64,000 bases of DNA, from the NCBI RefSeq assembly GCF_019511375.1, contig NZ_JAEUAO010000002.1, positions 806,001-870,000 on the forward strand. The letters are read 5' to 3'. Every line of letters starts with the position of its first letter. Positions within the stretch are counted from its first letter, which is position 1. A program made the translations under genes and the position numbers. The DNA is from Rhizobium herbae (GTDB taxonomy: Bacteria; Pseudomonadota; Alphaproteobacteria; Rhizobiales; Rhizobiaceae). Below the pieces are notes generated by a model that saw nothing but the letters and a program-made list of their open reading frames with translations, made no database searches and was not told where the DNA came from. Of this stretch, positions 56,455-64,000 are shown piece after piece.

Positions 56455-56565
56455 GCCTTCATTTCCCAATTCTCCGCCGCCGTCATTAACCAAGCATCAA
56501 GGTTAATGCTTCATTGTCGAGGCATGTTGAAGCGGTAGACGCGCCGTTGCGCGCGAAGGCACCGC

Positions 56566-57819
56566 TTGTCCGATTCACATGCGTGGGGAAATGCGTTCCG
56601 GATCGGTTTGCCGGATGGAGCCCTGCGTCTGCCGGTGCGTGGAGTACGGTTGGTGCGTAACAGTCTGAAGTCCCGGTTTTCACCCGCACGCTGGACCGCT
56701 CCCTTGATGCTCGGCATCAGTCTTTTCGCCGGCTTCCCGTCGGTCTCTGGCCATTCCGATCTCGCAACCTTTCTCTCCGGCATCAATCGCGGCGGCGAGC
56801 GCTGGCGGATGTACATGACCCGCTCCCCCGCAGGCTCATTGCACCAGGTGGAGATGGTTTTCAACGACCCGATCACCACGGGGGCAATCGCCGATGGGGC
56901 AGGGATCGCCATGCCGGGCGGTGGCCAGGTGTCGCTGACGGCGGCCGAGAAGCAGGCGGATCCGCGCACGGACGAGGAGCGGGTGAACCGCAAGGACAAG
57001 AAGGGTCGCATCGTCGCCGTGGCGCCGGTGACGCCACCGAAGGACTTTACCGCAGGCTCGATCCTGCAGCGCACCAGTTTGCTGACGGAGCCGCTGTTCG
57101 ATGGCGAGGAGCGCATGGTGTTCTCCAAGCCCAGCATCAAGGGCAAGGAGATCCAGATTGCCACCGCCTTCTACAAGAAGAAGGCACCGAAGCAGGAACC
57201 GGGCATGTCGCCGATGCTGGCAAGCCTGGTGACCAATCAGGCGGCGGACGTGCTGGCGACCGCCTACGCGCCGCCGGAACCGGACTATGCGCGCCAATCG
57301 CCATTCGATTCCATCCTGCGAAAGGACAAGACCGGCGGCCGGTTCATTCCCGAGATCTCGCGGGAAGACCATGCCTGGGCGGCCAATCCGCTGCCGGCCT
57401 GGGTGTTTTCCGAAGCCGAGCAGAAATGCCTGACCGCGGGCATCTATTTCGAATCCCGCGGCGAAACGGTCAAGGGCCAGGCGGCCGTGGCCCAGGTCAT
57501 TCTCAATCGCGTCCGCAACCCGGCCTATCCGAATACGATCTGTGCCGTCGTCTACCAGAACAGGGGCTGGTACAACCGCTGTCAGTTCTCCTTCGCTTGC
57601 GACCGCATTCCCGATATCGTCTGGTCGCGCTCCCACTGGCAGACGGCCAAGGAGGTCGCGCTGGCAGTGACTGCGGGCAAGATCTGGCTTCCCGAAGTCG
57701 GCTCCGCCACACATTACCACGCGACCTATGTGAAGCCCGACTGGGGGCCGACGATGAAACGGGTCTCGAAGATCGGCAAGCATATCTTCTACCGCACGTA
57801 TGGCGGCGGATGGAGCTGA
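56566..57819 (+). CDS. SleB-type cell wall hydrolase
   Basis: A 417-aa protein with a hydrophobic N-terminal segment near residue 45 (APLMLGISLFAGFPSVSG), which should export or anchor it. The C-terminal Hydrolase_2 (SleB) domain is at about 280-415 (CLTAGIYFESRGETVKGQAA, then VILNRVRNPAYPNTICAVVY and FSFACDRIPD). The first Glu of FESRGE is the presumed catalytic residue. The role is peptidoglycan cleavage in the periplasm. The start is uncertain: TTG at 56566 gives the longest frame; GTG codons near 56620-56640 are alternatives. A GGCCGGC hairpin at 57841-57859 may terminate it. Confidence 0.85.
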   Translation: MSDSHAWGNAFRIGLPDGALRLPVRGVRLVRNSLKSRFSPARWTAPLMLGISLFAGFPSVSGHSDLATFLSGINRGGERWRMYMTRSPAGSLHQVEMVFNDPITTGAIADGAGIAMPGGGQVSLTAAEKQADPRTDEERVNRKDKKGRIVAVAPVTPPKDFTAGSILQRTSLLTEPLFDGEERMVFSKPSIKGKEIQIATAFYKKKAPKQEPGMSPMLASLVTNQAADVLATAYAPPEPDYARQSPFDSILRKDKTGGRFIPEISREDHAWAANPLPAWVFSEAEQKCLTAGIYFESRGETVKGQAAVAQVILNRVRNPAYPNTICAVVYQNRGWYNRCQFSFACDRIPDIVWSRSHWQTAKEVALAVTAGKIWLPEVGSATHYHATYVKPDWGPTMKRVSKIGKHIFYRTYGGGWS

Positions 57820-57979
57820 AAGCGTGCTTGATTGGCAATGGCCGGCTAAGCGCCGGCCTTCCTCGCTCTGCAGAAGCGCGCAGCGATTCCCGCAGAATTC
57901 CCGCAACAGCTTCTCGGAAATTGTATAAGATATTGTTTTTATGTGATAATATTGTGGCCTAACAAGGGTCTTTGGTGCC

Positions 57980-58008
57980 TTGACTATGGAGGCACCTAAA
58001 ACTATGTT
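57980..58008 (+). promoter_or_regulatory. Sigma-70 promoter of the F0 ATP synthase operon
   Basis: TTGACT (57980-57985), 17 bases, TATGTT (58003-58008), about 105 bases before atpI. A perfect 7-base inverted repeat GGTGCCT/AGGCACC (57974-57980 and 57990-57996) straddles the -35, so a repressor or attenuator could act here. Confidence 0.6.
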
Positions 58009-58112
58009 GCGGCCGACTTCAAAACGGGCCGAAACGTGGCTTTCAAATCCGGCCCTTGTGTGACCAAGCGCGTGGTTAATCGCCGCGAATGGAAGCAAAG
58101 GGAGGGTGCCAC

Positions 58113-58478
58113 ATGACGGACAACCGGAAAGAGGGTCTGGAAGATCGGCTGAAACGCCTCGGTTCGGAACTGTCGGAGAAGCGCAAGGAAGATCCGAAGT
58201 ATGCTGCGGACGAGGCGCGAGCGGCGGAGAACCGCAAGGGCTATCAGGTCGCCGTGAAGCTTTCGAGCGAATTTGTGGCGGCCATCGTCGTCGGTGCACT
58301 TCTGGGCTATCTTTTGGACCATTTTACGGGTACAGGGCCGTGGGGGATGATCATCCTTCTCCTCCTTGGTTTCTGCGCCGGTGTGCTGAACGTCCTGCGT
58401 TCGGCGGGCATGGTGGCAGCGCCCCATCCCGCTGACCGAGTGGGCAAGAGCGGCGAGAACAAGAGTGATGGCGCGTAA
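58113..58478 (+). CDS. atpI: ATP synthase assembly protein AtpI
   Basis: A 121-aa small membrane protein heading the F0 operon; AtpI helps assemble the c-ring. A charged N-terminus is followed by two hydrophobic helices ([19 protein letters not shown] and [19 protein letters not shown]). AGGGAGGGTG precedes ATG at 58113 and decides the start against an in-frame ATG eight codons earlier. atpB follows after 62 bases. Confidence 0.9.
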   Translation: MTDNRKEGLEDRLKRLGSELSEKRKEDPKYAADEARAAENRKGYQVAVKLSSEFVAAIVVGALLGYLLDHFTGTGPWGMIILLLLGFCAGVLNVLRSAGMVAAPHPADRVGKSGENKSDGA

Positions 58479-58540
58479 GCGGCCGTCGCAAAGGTAGAAA
58501 TGTCCGCCAATCCGGCGGTCCAGAACGAGAGAGAACGGCT

Positions 58541-59302
58541 GTGGCAGGCGATAAGGTAGATCCGGTACACCAGTTTGTGGTCAACAAGATCGTTCCGATC
58601 GAAATTGGCGGTATTGATTTCTCCTTTACCAATGCGTCGCTCTTCATGGTCGCAACCCTGGCTGTTGCCGCCGGATTCCTTTACTTCACGACGTCGACGC
58701 GCAGCCTGGTTCCCGGGCGCCTGCAGTCCGTCTCCGAACTTTCCTATGAATTCATCGCCTCGATGCTGCGCGAAGGCGCCGGCTCCCACGGCATGAAATT
58801 CTTCCCGATGGTGTTTTCGCTGTTCATGTTCATTCTGACGGCAAACATGCTCGGCATGGTTCCCTACTTTTTCACCATTACCAGCCAGATCATCGTGACC
58901 TTTGCGCTTGCGATCTTCGTTATCGGCACGGTTCTGGTTTACGGTTTTTATAAGCACGGCCTTGGCTTCCTCAACGTGTTCGTGCCCTCTGGCGTACCCG
59001 GCATTCTTCTGCCGCTCGTGATCTCCATTGAAATCATCTCCTTCCTTTCCCGCCCGATCAGCCTCTCCGTTCGTCTCTTTGCGAACATGCTGGCCGGCCA
59101 CATCACGCTGAAGGTGTTCGCAGGCTTCGTTGCCTCGCTCGGAACGCTCGGCGCGCTGGGTATTGGCGGTGCGGTTCTGCCGCTCATCATGACCGTTGCC
59201 CTTACGGGCCTCGAATTCCTCGTCGCCTTCCTCCAGGCCTATGTCTTTGCGGTGCTGACATGCATGTACCTCAACGACGCAGTGCATCCGGGTGGCCACT
59301 AA
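58541..59302 (+). CDS. atpB: ATP synthase F0 subunit a
   Basis: Membrane subunit providing the two proton half-channels. At 253 aa it has about six hydrophobic helices, including [20 protein letters not shown] and the [20 protein letters not shown] helix with the essential Arg. The C-terminal [20 protein letters not shown] is conserved. Translation begins at GTG 58541 (GAGAGAACGGCT upstream). atpE follows after 82 bases. Confidence 0.97.
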   Translation: MAGDKVDPVHQFVVNKIVPIEIGGIDFSFTNASLFMVATLAVAAGFLYFTTSTRSLVPGRLQSVSELSYEFIASMLREGAGSHGMKFFPMVFSLFMFILTANMLGMVPYFFTITSQIIVTFALAIFVIGTVLVYGFYKHGLGFLNVFVPSGVPGILLPLVISIEIISFLSRPISLSVRLFANMLAGHITLKVFAGFVASLGTLGALGIGGAVLPLIMTVALTGLEFLVAFLQAYVFAVLTCMYLNDAVHPGGH

Positions 59303-59384
59303 GGAATAAAGTCGTGGGCTTTCCCGAGTTTCATCGGTGAAGGTGCCAAACACAGCCGCAACAACCATTTCGAAGGAGAAAATC

Positions 59385-59612
59385 ATGGAAGCGGAAGCAG
59401 CAAAGTTCATCGGTGCAGGCCTCGCTTGCCTCGGCATGGCCGGCACGGCTCTCGGCCTCGGCAACATCTTTGGCAGCTACCTGTCCGGCGCTCTGCGCAA
59501 CCCGTCTGCCGCCGACAGCCAGTTCGGCCGCCTCGTATTCGGCTTCGCCGTTACGGAAGCTCTGGGCATCTTCTCGCTGCTCGTAGCACTGCTGCTCCTT
59601 TTCGCCGTCTAA
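59385..59612 (+). CDS. atpE: ATP synthase F0 subunit c
   Basis: The 75-aa proton-carrying ring subunit: two helices joined by the polar loop [11 protein letters not shown] (RNP motif). The essential carboxylate is Glu near residue 58 in [24 protein letters not shown] lies before ATG at 59385, a strong ribosome site that fits the need for many copies per complex. Confidence 0.98.
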   Translation: MEAEAAKFIGAGLACLGMAGTALGLGNIFGSYLSGALRNPSAADSQFGRLVFGFAVTEALGIFSLLVALLLLFAV

Positions 59613-59682
59613 GATTGGCTTGAAGGCAGGGTCGCGGTTAGGCCGCGGCCCGCATCTTTTCTGAATGCACCTGGAGGTGAGC

Positions 59683-60291
59683 ATGTTTGTGACCGCGGCC
59701 TATGCCCAGTCAACCACCACCGAAGGCGCAGAGACCCACGACGCCGCTGCCGGCGAGGTTCACACCGAGACTGGTGTAGCCCATGAAGGCGGACATGGCT
59801 CGGGAGTGTTCCCGCCCTTCGATTCTTCGACATTCGCATCGCAGCTTCTCTGGCTGGCGATCAGCTTCGGTCTTTTCTACCTTCTGATGTCGAGGGTCGT
59901 CATGCCGCGCATCGGCAGCATTCTCGAAACGCGCCACGATACGATCGCCCGCGATCTCGACGACGCCGCTCGCTCGAAGGCCGAGGCAGACGCTGCCGTG
60001 GCCGCCTACGAGCAGGAACTGGCAACGGCCCGGGCCAAGGGCAACGTGATTGCCGCCACCGCCCGCGAAGCCGCAAAGGCAAAGGCTGCCGCCGATCGCA
60101 CCGCGGTCGAGACCAGCCTGAACGACAAGATTTCCGCCGCTGAGGCCCGCATCGCCGATATCAAGGCGAAGGCGCTGGCCGATGTCGGCTCGATCGCCGA
60201 GGAAACGGCAAGCGCCGTCATCGAGCAGCTGATCGGCGGCAAGGTATCGAAGGCCGAGATCGCATCCGCGGTCAAGGCATCGGCGAAGTAA
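59683..60291 (+). CDS. ATP synthase F0 subunit b'
   Basis: A 202-aa b-type stator subunit. It has an N-terminal acidic/His-rich segment, one membrane helix at about residues 47-66 ([20 protein letters not shown]), and a long Ala/Lys/Glu-rich coiled coil to the end. Alphaproteobacteria carry b and b' together in place of a b homodimer; the order b' then b is usual. GGAGGTGAGC lies before ATG at 59683. atpF starts 11 bases after the stop. Names in use include atpG, atpF2 and atpX. Confidence 0.94.
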   Translation: MFVTAAYAQSTTTEGAETHDAAAGEVHTETGVAHEGGHGSGVFPPFDSSTFASQLLWLAISFGLFYLLMSRVVMPRIGSILETRHDTIARDLDDAARSKAEADAAVAAYEQELATARAKGNVIAATAREAAKAKAAADRTAVETSLNDKISAAEARIADIKAKALADVGSIAEETASAVIEQLIGGKVSKAEIASAVKASAK

Positions 60292-60301
60292 GGAGCGCAT
60301 C

Positions 60302-60793
60302 ATGGATTTGACCTCACTGGCCACATTCTGGGCCTTCGTCGGCCTTGTGCTTTTCCTCGCACTCGTCGTCTACCTCAAGGTGCCGGGCAAGCTCGCCAAG
60401 TCGCTCGACGACCGCGCTGCGCGCATCACCCATGAACTCGGCGAAGCCAAGCGCCTGCGCGCCGAAGCCCAGTCGCTGCTGGCCGAATACCAGGGCAAGC
60501 GCAAGGAAGCCGAGGCGGAAGCGGCCAACATCGTTGCCGCCGCCCAGCGCGAAGCCGAAATGCTGACGGCCGAAGCCAAGCAGAGGACCGACGAATTCGT
60601 CGCTCGCCGCACGGCTCTGTCGGAGCAGAAGATCAAGCAGGCCGAAATCGACGCGATCAATTCGGTTCGCGCCACCGCAGTCGATATCGCCATTGCCGCT
60701 GCAGAAAGCGTCATCACCGCAAAGTCCGATGCTTCAACGCAGGCGACCCTGTTCGCCAAGGCTGTCAGCGACGTGAAGTCCCGTCTCAACTGA
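60302..60793 (+). CDS. atpF: ATP synthase F0 subunit b
   Basis: A 163-aa stator subunit with one N-terminal membrane helix (TFWAFVGLVLFLALVVYLKV, residues 8-27) and a charged coiled coil rich in Ala, Glu and Arg. It pairs with b' to tie F0 to F1. It ends the F0 operon; a terminator follows at 60822. The F1 genes are not in this window, as is normal for rhizobia. Confidence 0.96.
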   Translation: MDLTSLATFWAFVGLVLFLALVVYLKVPGKLAKSLDDRAARITHELGEAKRLRAEAQSLLAEYQGKRKEAEAEAANIVAAAQREAEMLTAEAKQRTDEFVARRTALSEQKIKQAEIDAINSVRATAVDIAIAAAESVITAKSDASTQATLFAKAVSDVKSRLN

Positions 60794-60821
60794 GCGGCTG
60801 CTTAAGTGAAGAATGAAAGAA

Positions 60822-60846
60822 GGTCGGCTCGCGCCGGCCTTTTTTG
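60822..60846 (+). terminator. Intrinsic terminator of the F0 operon
   Basis: Stem GGTCGGC (60822-60828) with GCCGGCC (60833-60839), one G-T wobble, loop TCGC, then seven T residues (60840-60846). It lies 29 bases after the atpF stop. Confidence 0.9.
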
Positions 60847-60971
60847 TTGAGCGGGGAGAGCGGCGCGTTCGTGCCCCTGCGATGCCGATGCGAAAACGTC
60901 TCCCAGTGTTCGTGGTATCGTTCAGAAGCGAGTTCCTGGTCGGCGTAGAGTTTAGCTGGAGGCCGTGGCGC

Positions 60972-61475
60972 ATGGATGACACAGCGCGAAAGATGATCGT
61001 CATGGACGCGGGCGTCTCCCGCTTCCAGCTTAGAGCCGGCGCATTGATCTGGGCCACAGACCACATTCTCGTCCATCGCGCCGTCGGCGACCCATATTGG
61101 TCCTTGCCCGGCGGCCGCGTCGAACTTGACGAGTCGAGCGAGGAAGCCTTGGCCCGTGAGATCGATGAGGAACTCGGGTGCACCGCAACGGTCGGACGGC
61201 TGCGCTTCGTCATCGAGAATTTTTTCGAATTGGATGGCCGGAAGGCCCATGAGCTCGGTTTCTACTTTGATGCGGAACTGTCACGGCCCCTTCCATTCCA
61301 TGAGAGCGAGATCATTCATCGCGTTCGGGACGGAAATTCCGATTTGGAGTTTCGCTGGGCGCTGCCGACCGCGACCACGCTGCATGAACTGGATTTGAAG
61401 CCGAGACCCCTGCGCGATCTGATTGCGGCCAAAAATGCCGACTTTGCGCATCTGGTGTACCGGGACGTTCCATAG
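60972..61475 (+). CDS. Nudix hydrolase
   Basis: A 167-aa pyrophosphohydrolase. The Nudix box is complete at about residues 45-67 (GGRVELDESSEEALAREIDE then ELG), giving the Mg-binding Glu cluster. Substrates are nucleoside diphosphates linked to another moiety; the exact one is unknown. I chose ATG at 60972 with GGAGG nine bases upstream, which places the start beyond the F0 terminator; a longer frame from 60813 would cross it. It is convergent with a small exported-protein gene. Confidence 0.88.
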   Translation: MDDTARKMIVMDAGVSRFQLRAGALIWATDHILVHRAVGDPYWSLPGGRVELDESSEEALAREIDEELGCTATVGRLRFVIENFFELDGRKAHELGFYFDAELSRPLPFHESEIIHRVRDGNSDLEFRWALPTATTLHELDLKPRPLRDLIAAKNADFAHLVYRDVP

Positions 61476-61529
61476 ATCGATGGCATACACCAACTCGCAA
61501 AACCGCAGGGCAAAAAGCAGAACGGCGCT

Positions 61530-61841
61530 TTATTCGCCCTTGATTGCCATTGGCGCGAGCGTCAGGCAGGCCTCTTCAAATTCTTGCATGGTTTCCGGCG
61601 AATTGTCAGTCGGCAGGACGGCGTCCGTGGCAACGTCGGTTGCGTCGCCAGCCGTTTGGCCGTCATAGACATAGGACTGGATATAATAGGCGAGGCCACC
61701 CTTCCAGACCTTGCGGCCGTCGATTTCCTTGCAAGGATAGGCCGTCTGCAGGTCGGCCTGGAGCGCGTCTGCAGTCGGCGGCGCAGTGAGCGACGCATCC
61801 GTCGTGGCCGTGAGTGCCAGCATAATTAGGCCAAAGATCAA
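61530..61841 (-). CDS. Small exported protein of unknown function
   Basis: A protein of about 103 aa with an N-terminal hydrophobic segment (IFGLIMLALTATTDASL), probably a signal peptide, and a soluble domain with two Cys (TAYPCKEIDGRKVWKGGLAY and EFEEACLTLAPM) that could pair in the periplasm. No family is recognised. I prefer TTG at 61841 because GGAGGG lies nine bases upstream; the longer frame from GTG at 61904 would place that ribosome site inside the gene. It lies between convergent nudix and rnhB. Confidence 0.55.
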   Translation of the reverse strand: MIFGLIMLALTATTDASLTAPPTADALQADLQTAYPCKEIDGRKVWKGGLAYYIQSYVYDGQTAGDATDVATDAVLPTDNSPETMQEFEEACLTLAPMAIKGE

Positions 61842-62012
61842 GATCCCGATCCCTCCAAGTGATTCGCAAGCCAGAGGCACGGACTCTATAACGCAGCCGA
61901 GCACCGGTTTGTTACAGCCGAAACGCTTCGCTGAGAGTTTTCCGCGGCGATTTATGAGGGGTGTCTAAAATCCGCAACAGGCGCACGACGTCCGTCCTCG
62001 CAGGGCAATTGG

Positions 62013-62702
62013 CTACGGGAAGGCGGCAAAGTCGTCGTCAGGCGCCTCTTCTCCATCCTGCCGCAGCGGGCGAAAACTCATGCGATGCAGCGGGCAGGGG
62101 CCATGGGTGTCGAGGGCCTTGCGGTGACGAACGGTGGCATAGCCAGCATGCAGGGCAAAACCATAGGCGGGAAAGACGAGACCGGCCCGGATCATCATCC
62201 GGTCGCGCGCCACTTTGGCAACGATCGAGGCGGCGGCGATCGACAGCGACCGCGCATCGCCCTTGACGACCGCCTTGCCTTGGCAAGGAAGCCCGGGTGG
62301 CACGTCGCGACCATCGGCGAGCACCAGGGCAGGGCGCGACGAGAGCCCGAGGACGGCCCGGCGCATGGCATCGAGGCTTGCCTTGCGTATATCCGTTTCG
62401 TCGATCCTGCCGGCAGCCGAAGAGGCGATCGAGACGATGGATGAGGAAAGGATGATGTCGAACAGCTCCTCTCGACGGGTGATCGAAAGCTGTTTGCTGT
62501 CGTTCAGCCCTTCGGGGATATTGGCCGGATCAAGGATCACAGCCGCAGCAACCACGGGACCGGCGAGCGGTCCACGCCCTGCCTCATCCGTTCCGGCCAC
62601 CGGCCACAGGCCATCGCGCCGCGCGCCCATCTCAAGGCTGAAATCGGGGCCTTCGATGGTTTCGAAGAGAAAGGGGGAATCGGGCGGTGTGCTTCGTGAC
62701 AT
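62013..62702 (-). CDS. rnhB: Ribonuclease HII
   Basis: Removes ribonucleotides from DNA and RNA from hybrids. The 229-aa protein has the catalytic motif [20 protein letters not shown] (Asp-Glu), [27 protein letters not shown] and [21 protein letters not shown] at 62702 is preferred over a start 12 codons earlier, since family members begin near DSPFLFE. It lies downstream of the radical SAM gene on the same strand, 130 bases apart. Confidence 0.95.
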   Translation of the reverse strand: MSRSTPPDSPFLFETIEGPDFSLEMGARRDGLWPVAGTDEAGRGPLAGPVVAAAVILDPANIPEGLNDSKQLSITRREELFDIILSSSIVSIASSAAGRIDETDIRKASLDAMRRAVLGLSSRPALVLADGRDVPPGLPCQGKAVVKGDARSLSIAAASIVAKVARDRMMIRAGLVFPAYGFALHAGYATVRHRKALDTHGPCPLHRMSFRPLRQDGEEAPDDDFAAFP

Positions 62703-62832
62703 GCGGCGAAACTCGCACACAAGCCCGATTCCCTGCAAGTCCTCCGGCAGAGAGGCGGCTGCCGGAGGATGGACCGATCGAGCCCCGGGGCAAGAAGCAG
62801 GACCGGCATTCGTTGTGCGCCGAACGAAGACG

Positions 62833-63990
62833 TCAGAGCAGCGACAGCTGGACGCCGGTGCCGAGCGGCGGAACGAACAGGTCGCAGTTCAGCGGGCGCT
62901 TTGCCACGTTCAGTCCGAGCCGCTTGGCCGCCAGTTCGAAACGGCGGCCGATCTGCCAGGCATAAGGACCGGCGCCCTTCATGCGCTTGCCGAATTCGGC
63001 ATCGTAGTCCTTGCCGCCGCGCATCGAGCGCACCAGTGACATGACGTGGCGGTAGCGATCCGGATAGTTCCTGAGCAGCCAGTCGCGAAACAACGGGCTC
63101 ACCTCTAGCGGCAGGCGCAGAAGCACGTAGCTCGCATGGCTGGCACCGGCGGTTTTGCCTGATTCCAGCACCCGCTCGATCTCGTGGTCGTTCAGGGCCG
63201 GAACGACCGGCGCCATCATCACCGTTGATGGAATGCCCGCCTCCGAGAGCGCCTTGATAGCTTCCAGGCGCTTGGATGGCGTCGAGGCGCGTGGCTCCAT
63301 CAGACGAGCGAGCTTGCGGTCAAGGGTCGTTACCGAGAGGCCGACCTTCGCCAGTCCCTTCTCTGCCATCGGTGCGAGAAGATCCATGTCGCGCATGACC
63401 ATCGCCGACTTTGTGACGATCATCACCGGATGCTCGCAGGCCTTCAGCACTTCGAGGACCTGGCGCATGATCCGCCATTCCTTCTCGATCGGCTGGTAGG
63501 GATCGGTGTTGGTGCCGATGGCGATCGGGCGCACCTGGTAGCCGGGTTTTGCCAGTTCACGTTCAAGCAGCTTTGCCGCATCCGGTTTGGCGTAGAGCTT
63601 GGTCTCGAAATCGAGCCCCGGCGACAGGCCCATATAGGCGTGGGTCGGACGGGCAAAGCAGTAGATGCAGCCATGCTCGCATCCGCGGTACGGGTTGACT
63701 GAGCGATCGAAGGGAAGGTCGGGGGATTCGTTGCGGCTGATGATCGCGCGCGGCCTTTCGACCTGAACCTCGGTCTGGAGGGCCGGCAGGTCGCCCAGCG
63801 ATTCCCAGCCGTCATCTTCCAGAGCGCGGGAGACAGGCTCGAAACGTCCCGACGTATTGAGGGCGGCGCCACGGCCACGCCGGCGATCGATCTCGATCCG
63901 TATTCCGGAACCGGCGATCATCGCCTCGGCCATATCAGCCGTGTTGCCGGGCGCAAGGGCGCCCTGCCTGATCTCAGACAGCTCGTTCAT
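62833..63990 (-). CDS. PA0069 family radical SAM protein
   Basis: A 385-aa radical SAM protein related to spore photoproduct lyase. The cluster motif CEHGCIYC (CxxxCxxC) is in [20 protein letters not shown], near residue 105. [20 protein letters not shown] and [20 protein letters not shown] follow. Members are widespread in proteobacteria with no proven reaction; DNA repair is one suggestion. GGAGAGACCC precedes ATG at 63990. The promoter lies beyond the right edge, ten bases away. Confidence 0.92.
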   Translation of the reverse strand: MNELSEIRQGALAPGNTADMAEAMIAGSGIRIEIDRRRGRGAALNTSGRFEPVSRALEDDGWESLGDLPALQTEVQVERPRAIISRNESPDLPFDRSVNPYRGCEHGCIYCFARPTHAYMGLSPGLDFETKLYAKPDAAKLLERELAKPGYQVRPIAIGTNTDPYQPIEKEWRIMRQVLEVLKACEHPVMIVTKSAMVMRDMDLLAPMAEKGLAKVGLSVTTLDRKLARLMEPRASTPSKRLEAIKALSEAGIPSTVMMAPVVPALNDHEIERVLESGKTAGASHASYVLLRLPLEVSPLFRDWLLRNYPDRYRHVMSLVRSMRGGKDYDAEFGKRMKGAGPYAWQIGRRFELAAKRLGLNVAKRPLNCDLFVPPLGTGVQLSLL

Positions 63991-64000
63991 GGGTCTCTCC

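Noticed and set aside
60813..60971. Longer start for the Nudix gene
   Set aside because: It would run across the F0 operon terminator, and the upstream residues do not belong to the Nudix fold; ATG at 60972 has a good ribosome site.

Overview
The window is a high-GC, densely coded chromosomal segment of an alphaproteobacterium, most likely a member of the Rhizobiaceae; I cannot resolve the genus. Pointers are the hisS-hisZ-hisG order with short-form HisG, groES-groEL behind a CIRCE element plus an RpoH-type promoter, an F0 ATP synthase operon encoding both b' and b, the alphaproteobacterial families DUF2093 and DUF4170, an EcfG-type stress promoter, and a rhizobial intergenic palindromic repeat. 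No tRNA, rRNA, CRISPR array, prophage or transposase was seen.

Layout. 0-2.3 kb: tag (DNA repair), then a minus-strand group of small envelope proteins (DUF305, His-rich secreted protein, two-helix membrane protein) and a stand-alone PAS-like protein. 2.6-9.6 kb: XRE regulator, hisS, hisZ and hisG, a glyoxalase-fold protein, a GST and an FAD oxidoreductase. 9.6-12.9 kb: a second stand-alone PAS-like protein, an AT-rich gap, and groESL with a duplicated groEL 3' end. 13-21 kb: chromate resistance pair, a HAD protein, ribF, a broken BrnA-like antitoxin gene and ileS. 21-30 kb: lipoprotein, GNAT, tadA, an rRNA pseudouridine synthase, rsmD, a patatin, a CPA2 antiporter, pmbA and cysQ. 30-36 kb: DUF4170, waaA, a HAD phosphatase, lpxK, DUF2093 and mutL. 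These are mostly housekeeping (translation, RNA modification, lipid A, repair).

36-52 kb is the accessory and regulatory part: a PAS-PAS-receiver protein without a kinase domain followed by a GGDEF-EAL protein; a LysR regulator divergent from an MttB-like methyltransferase and a flavin/iron-sulfur oxidoreductase, probably for catabolism of a methylated amine; a PRC-barrel stress protein; a galactose/galactonate operon with a divergent IclR regulator; and two tandem LuxR-type regulators. Between the second LuxR gene and mrp lies a strong sigma-54 promoter match followed at the expected distance by a roughly 120-nt folded region ending in a terminator. This candidate small RNA is the most interesting unexplained element here.

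52-64 kb returns to core functions: mrp, a CorA-type Mg transporter, kup, a SleB-type cell wall hydrolase, the F0 operon (atpI, atpB, atpE, b', b) with its promoter and terminator, a Nudix hydrolase, a small exported protein, rnhB and a PA0069-type radical SAM protein at the right edge.
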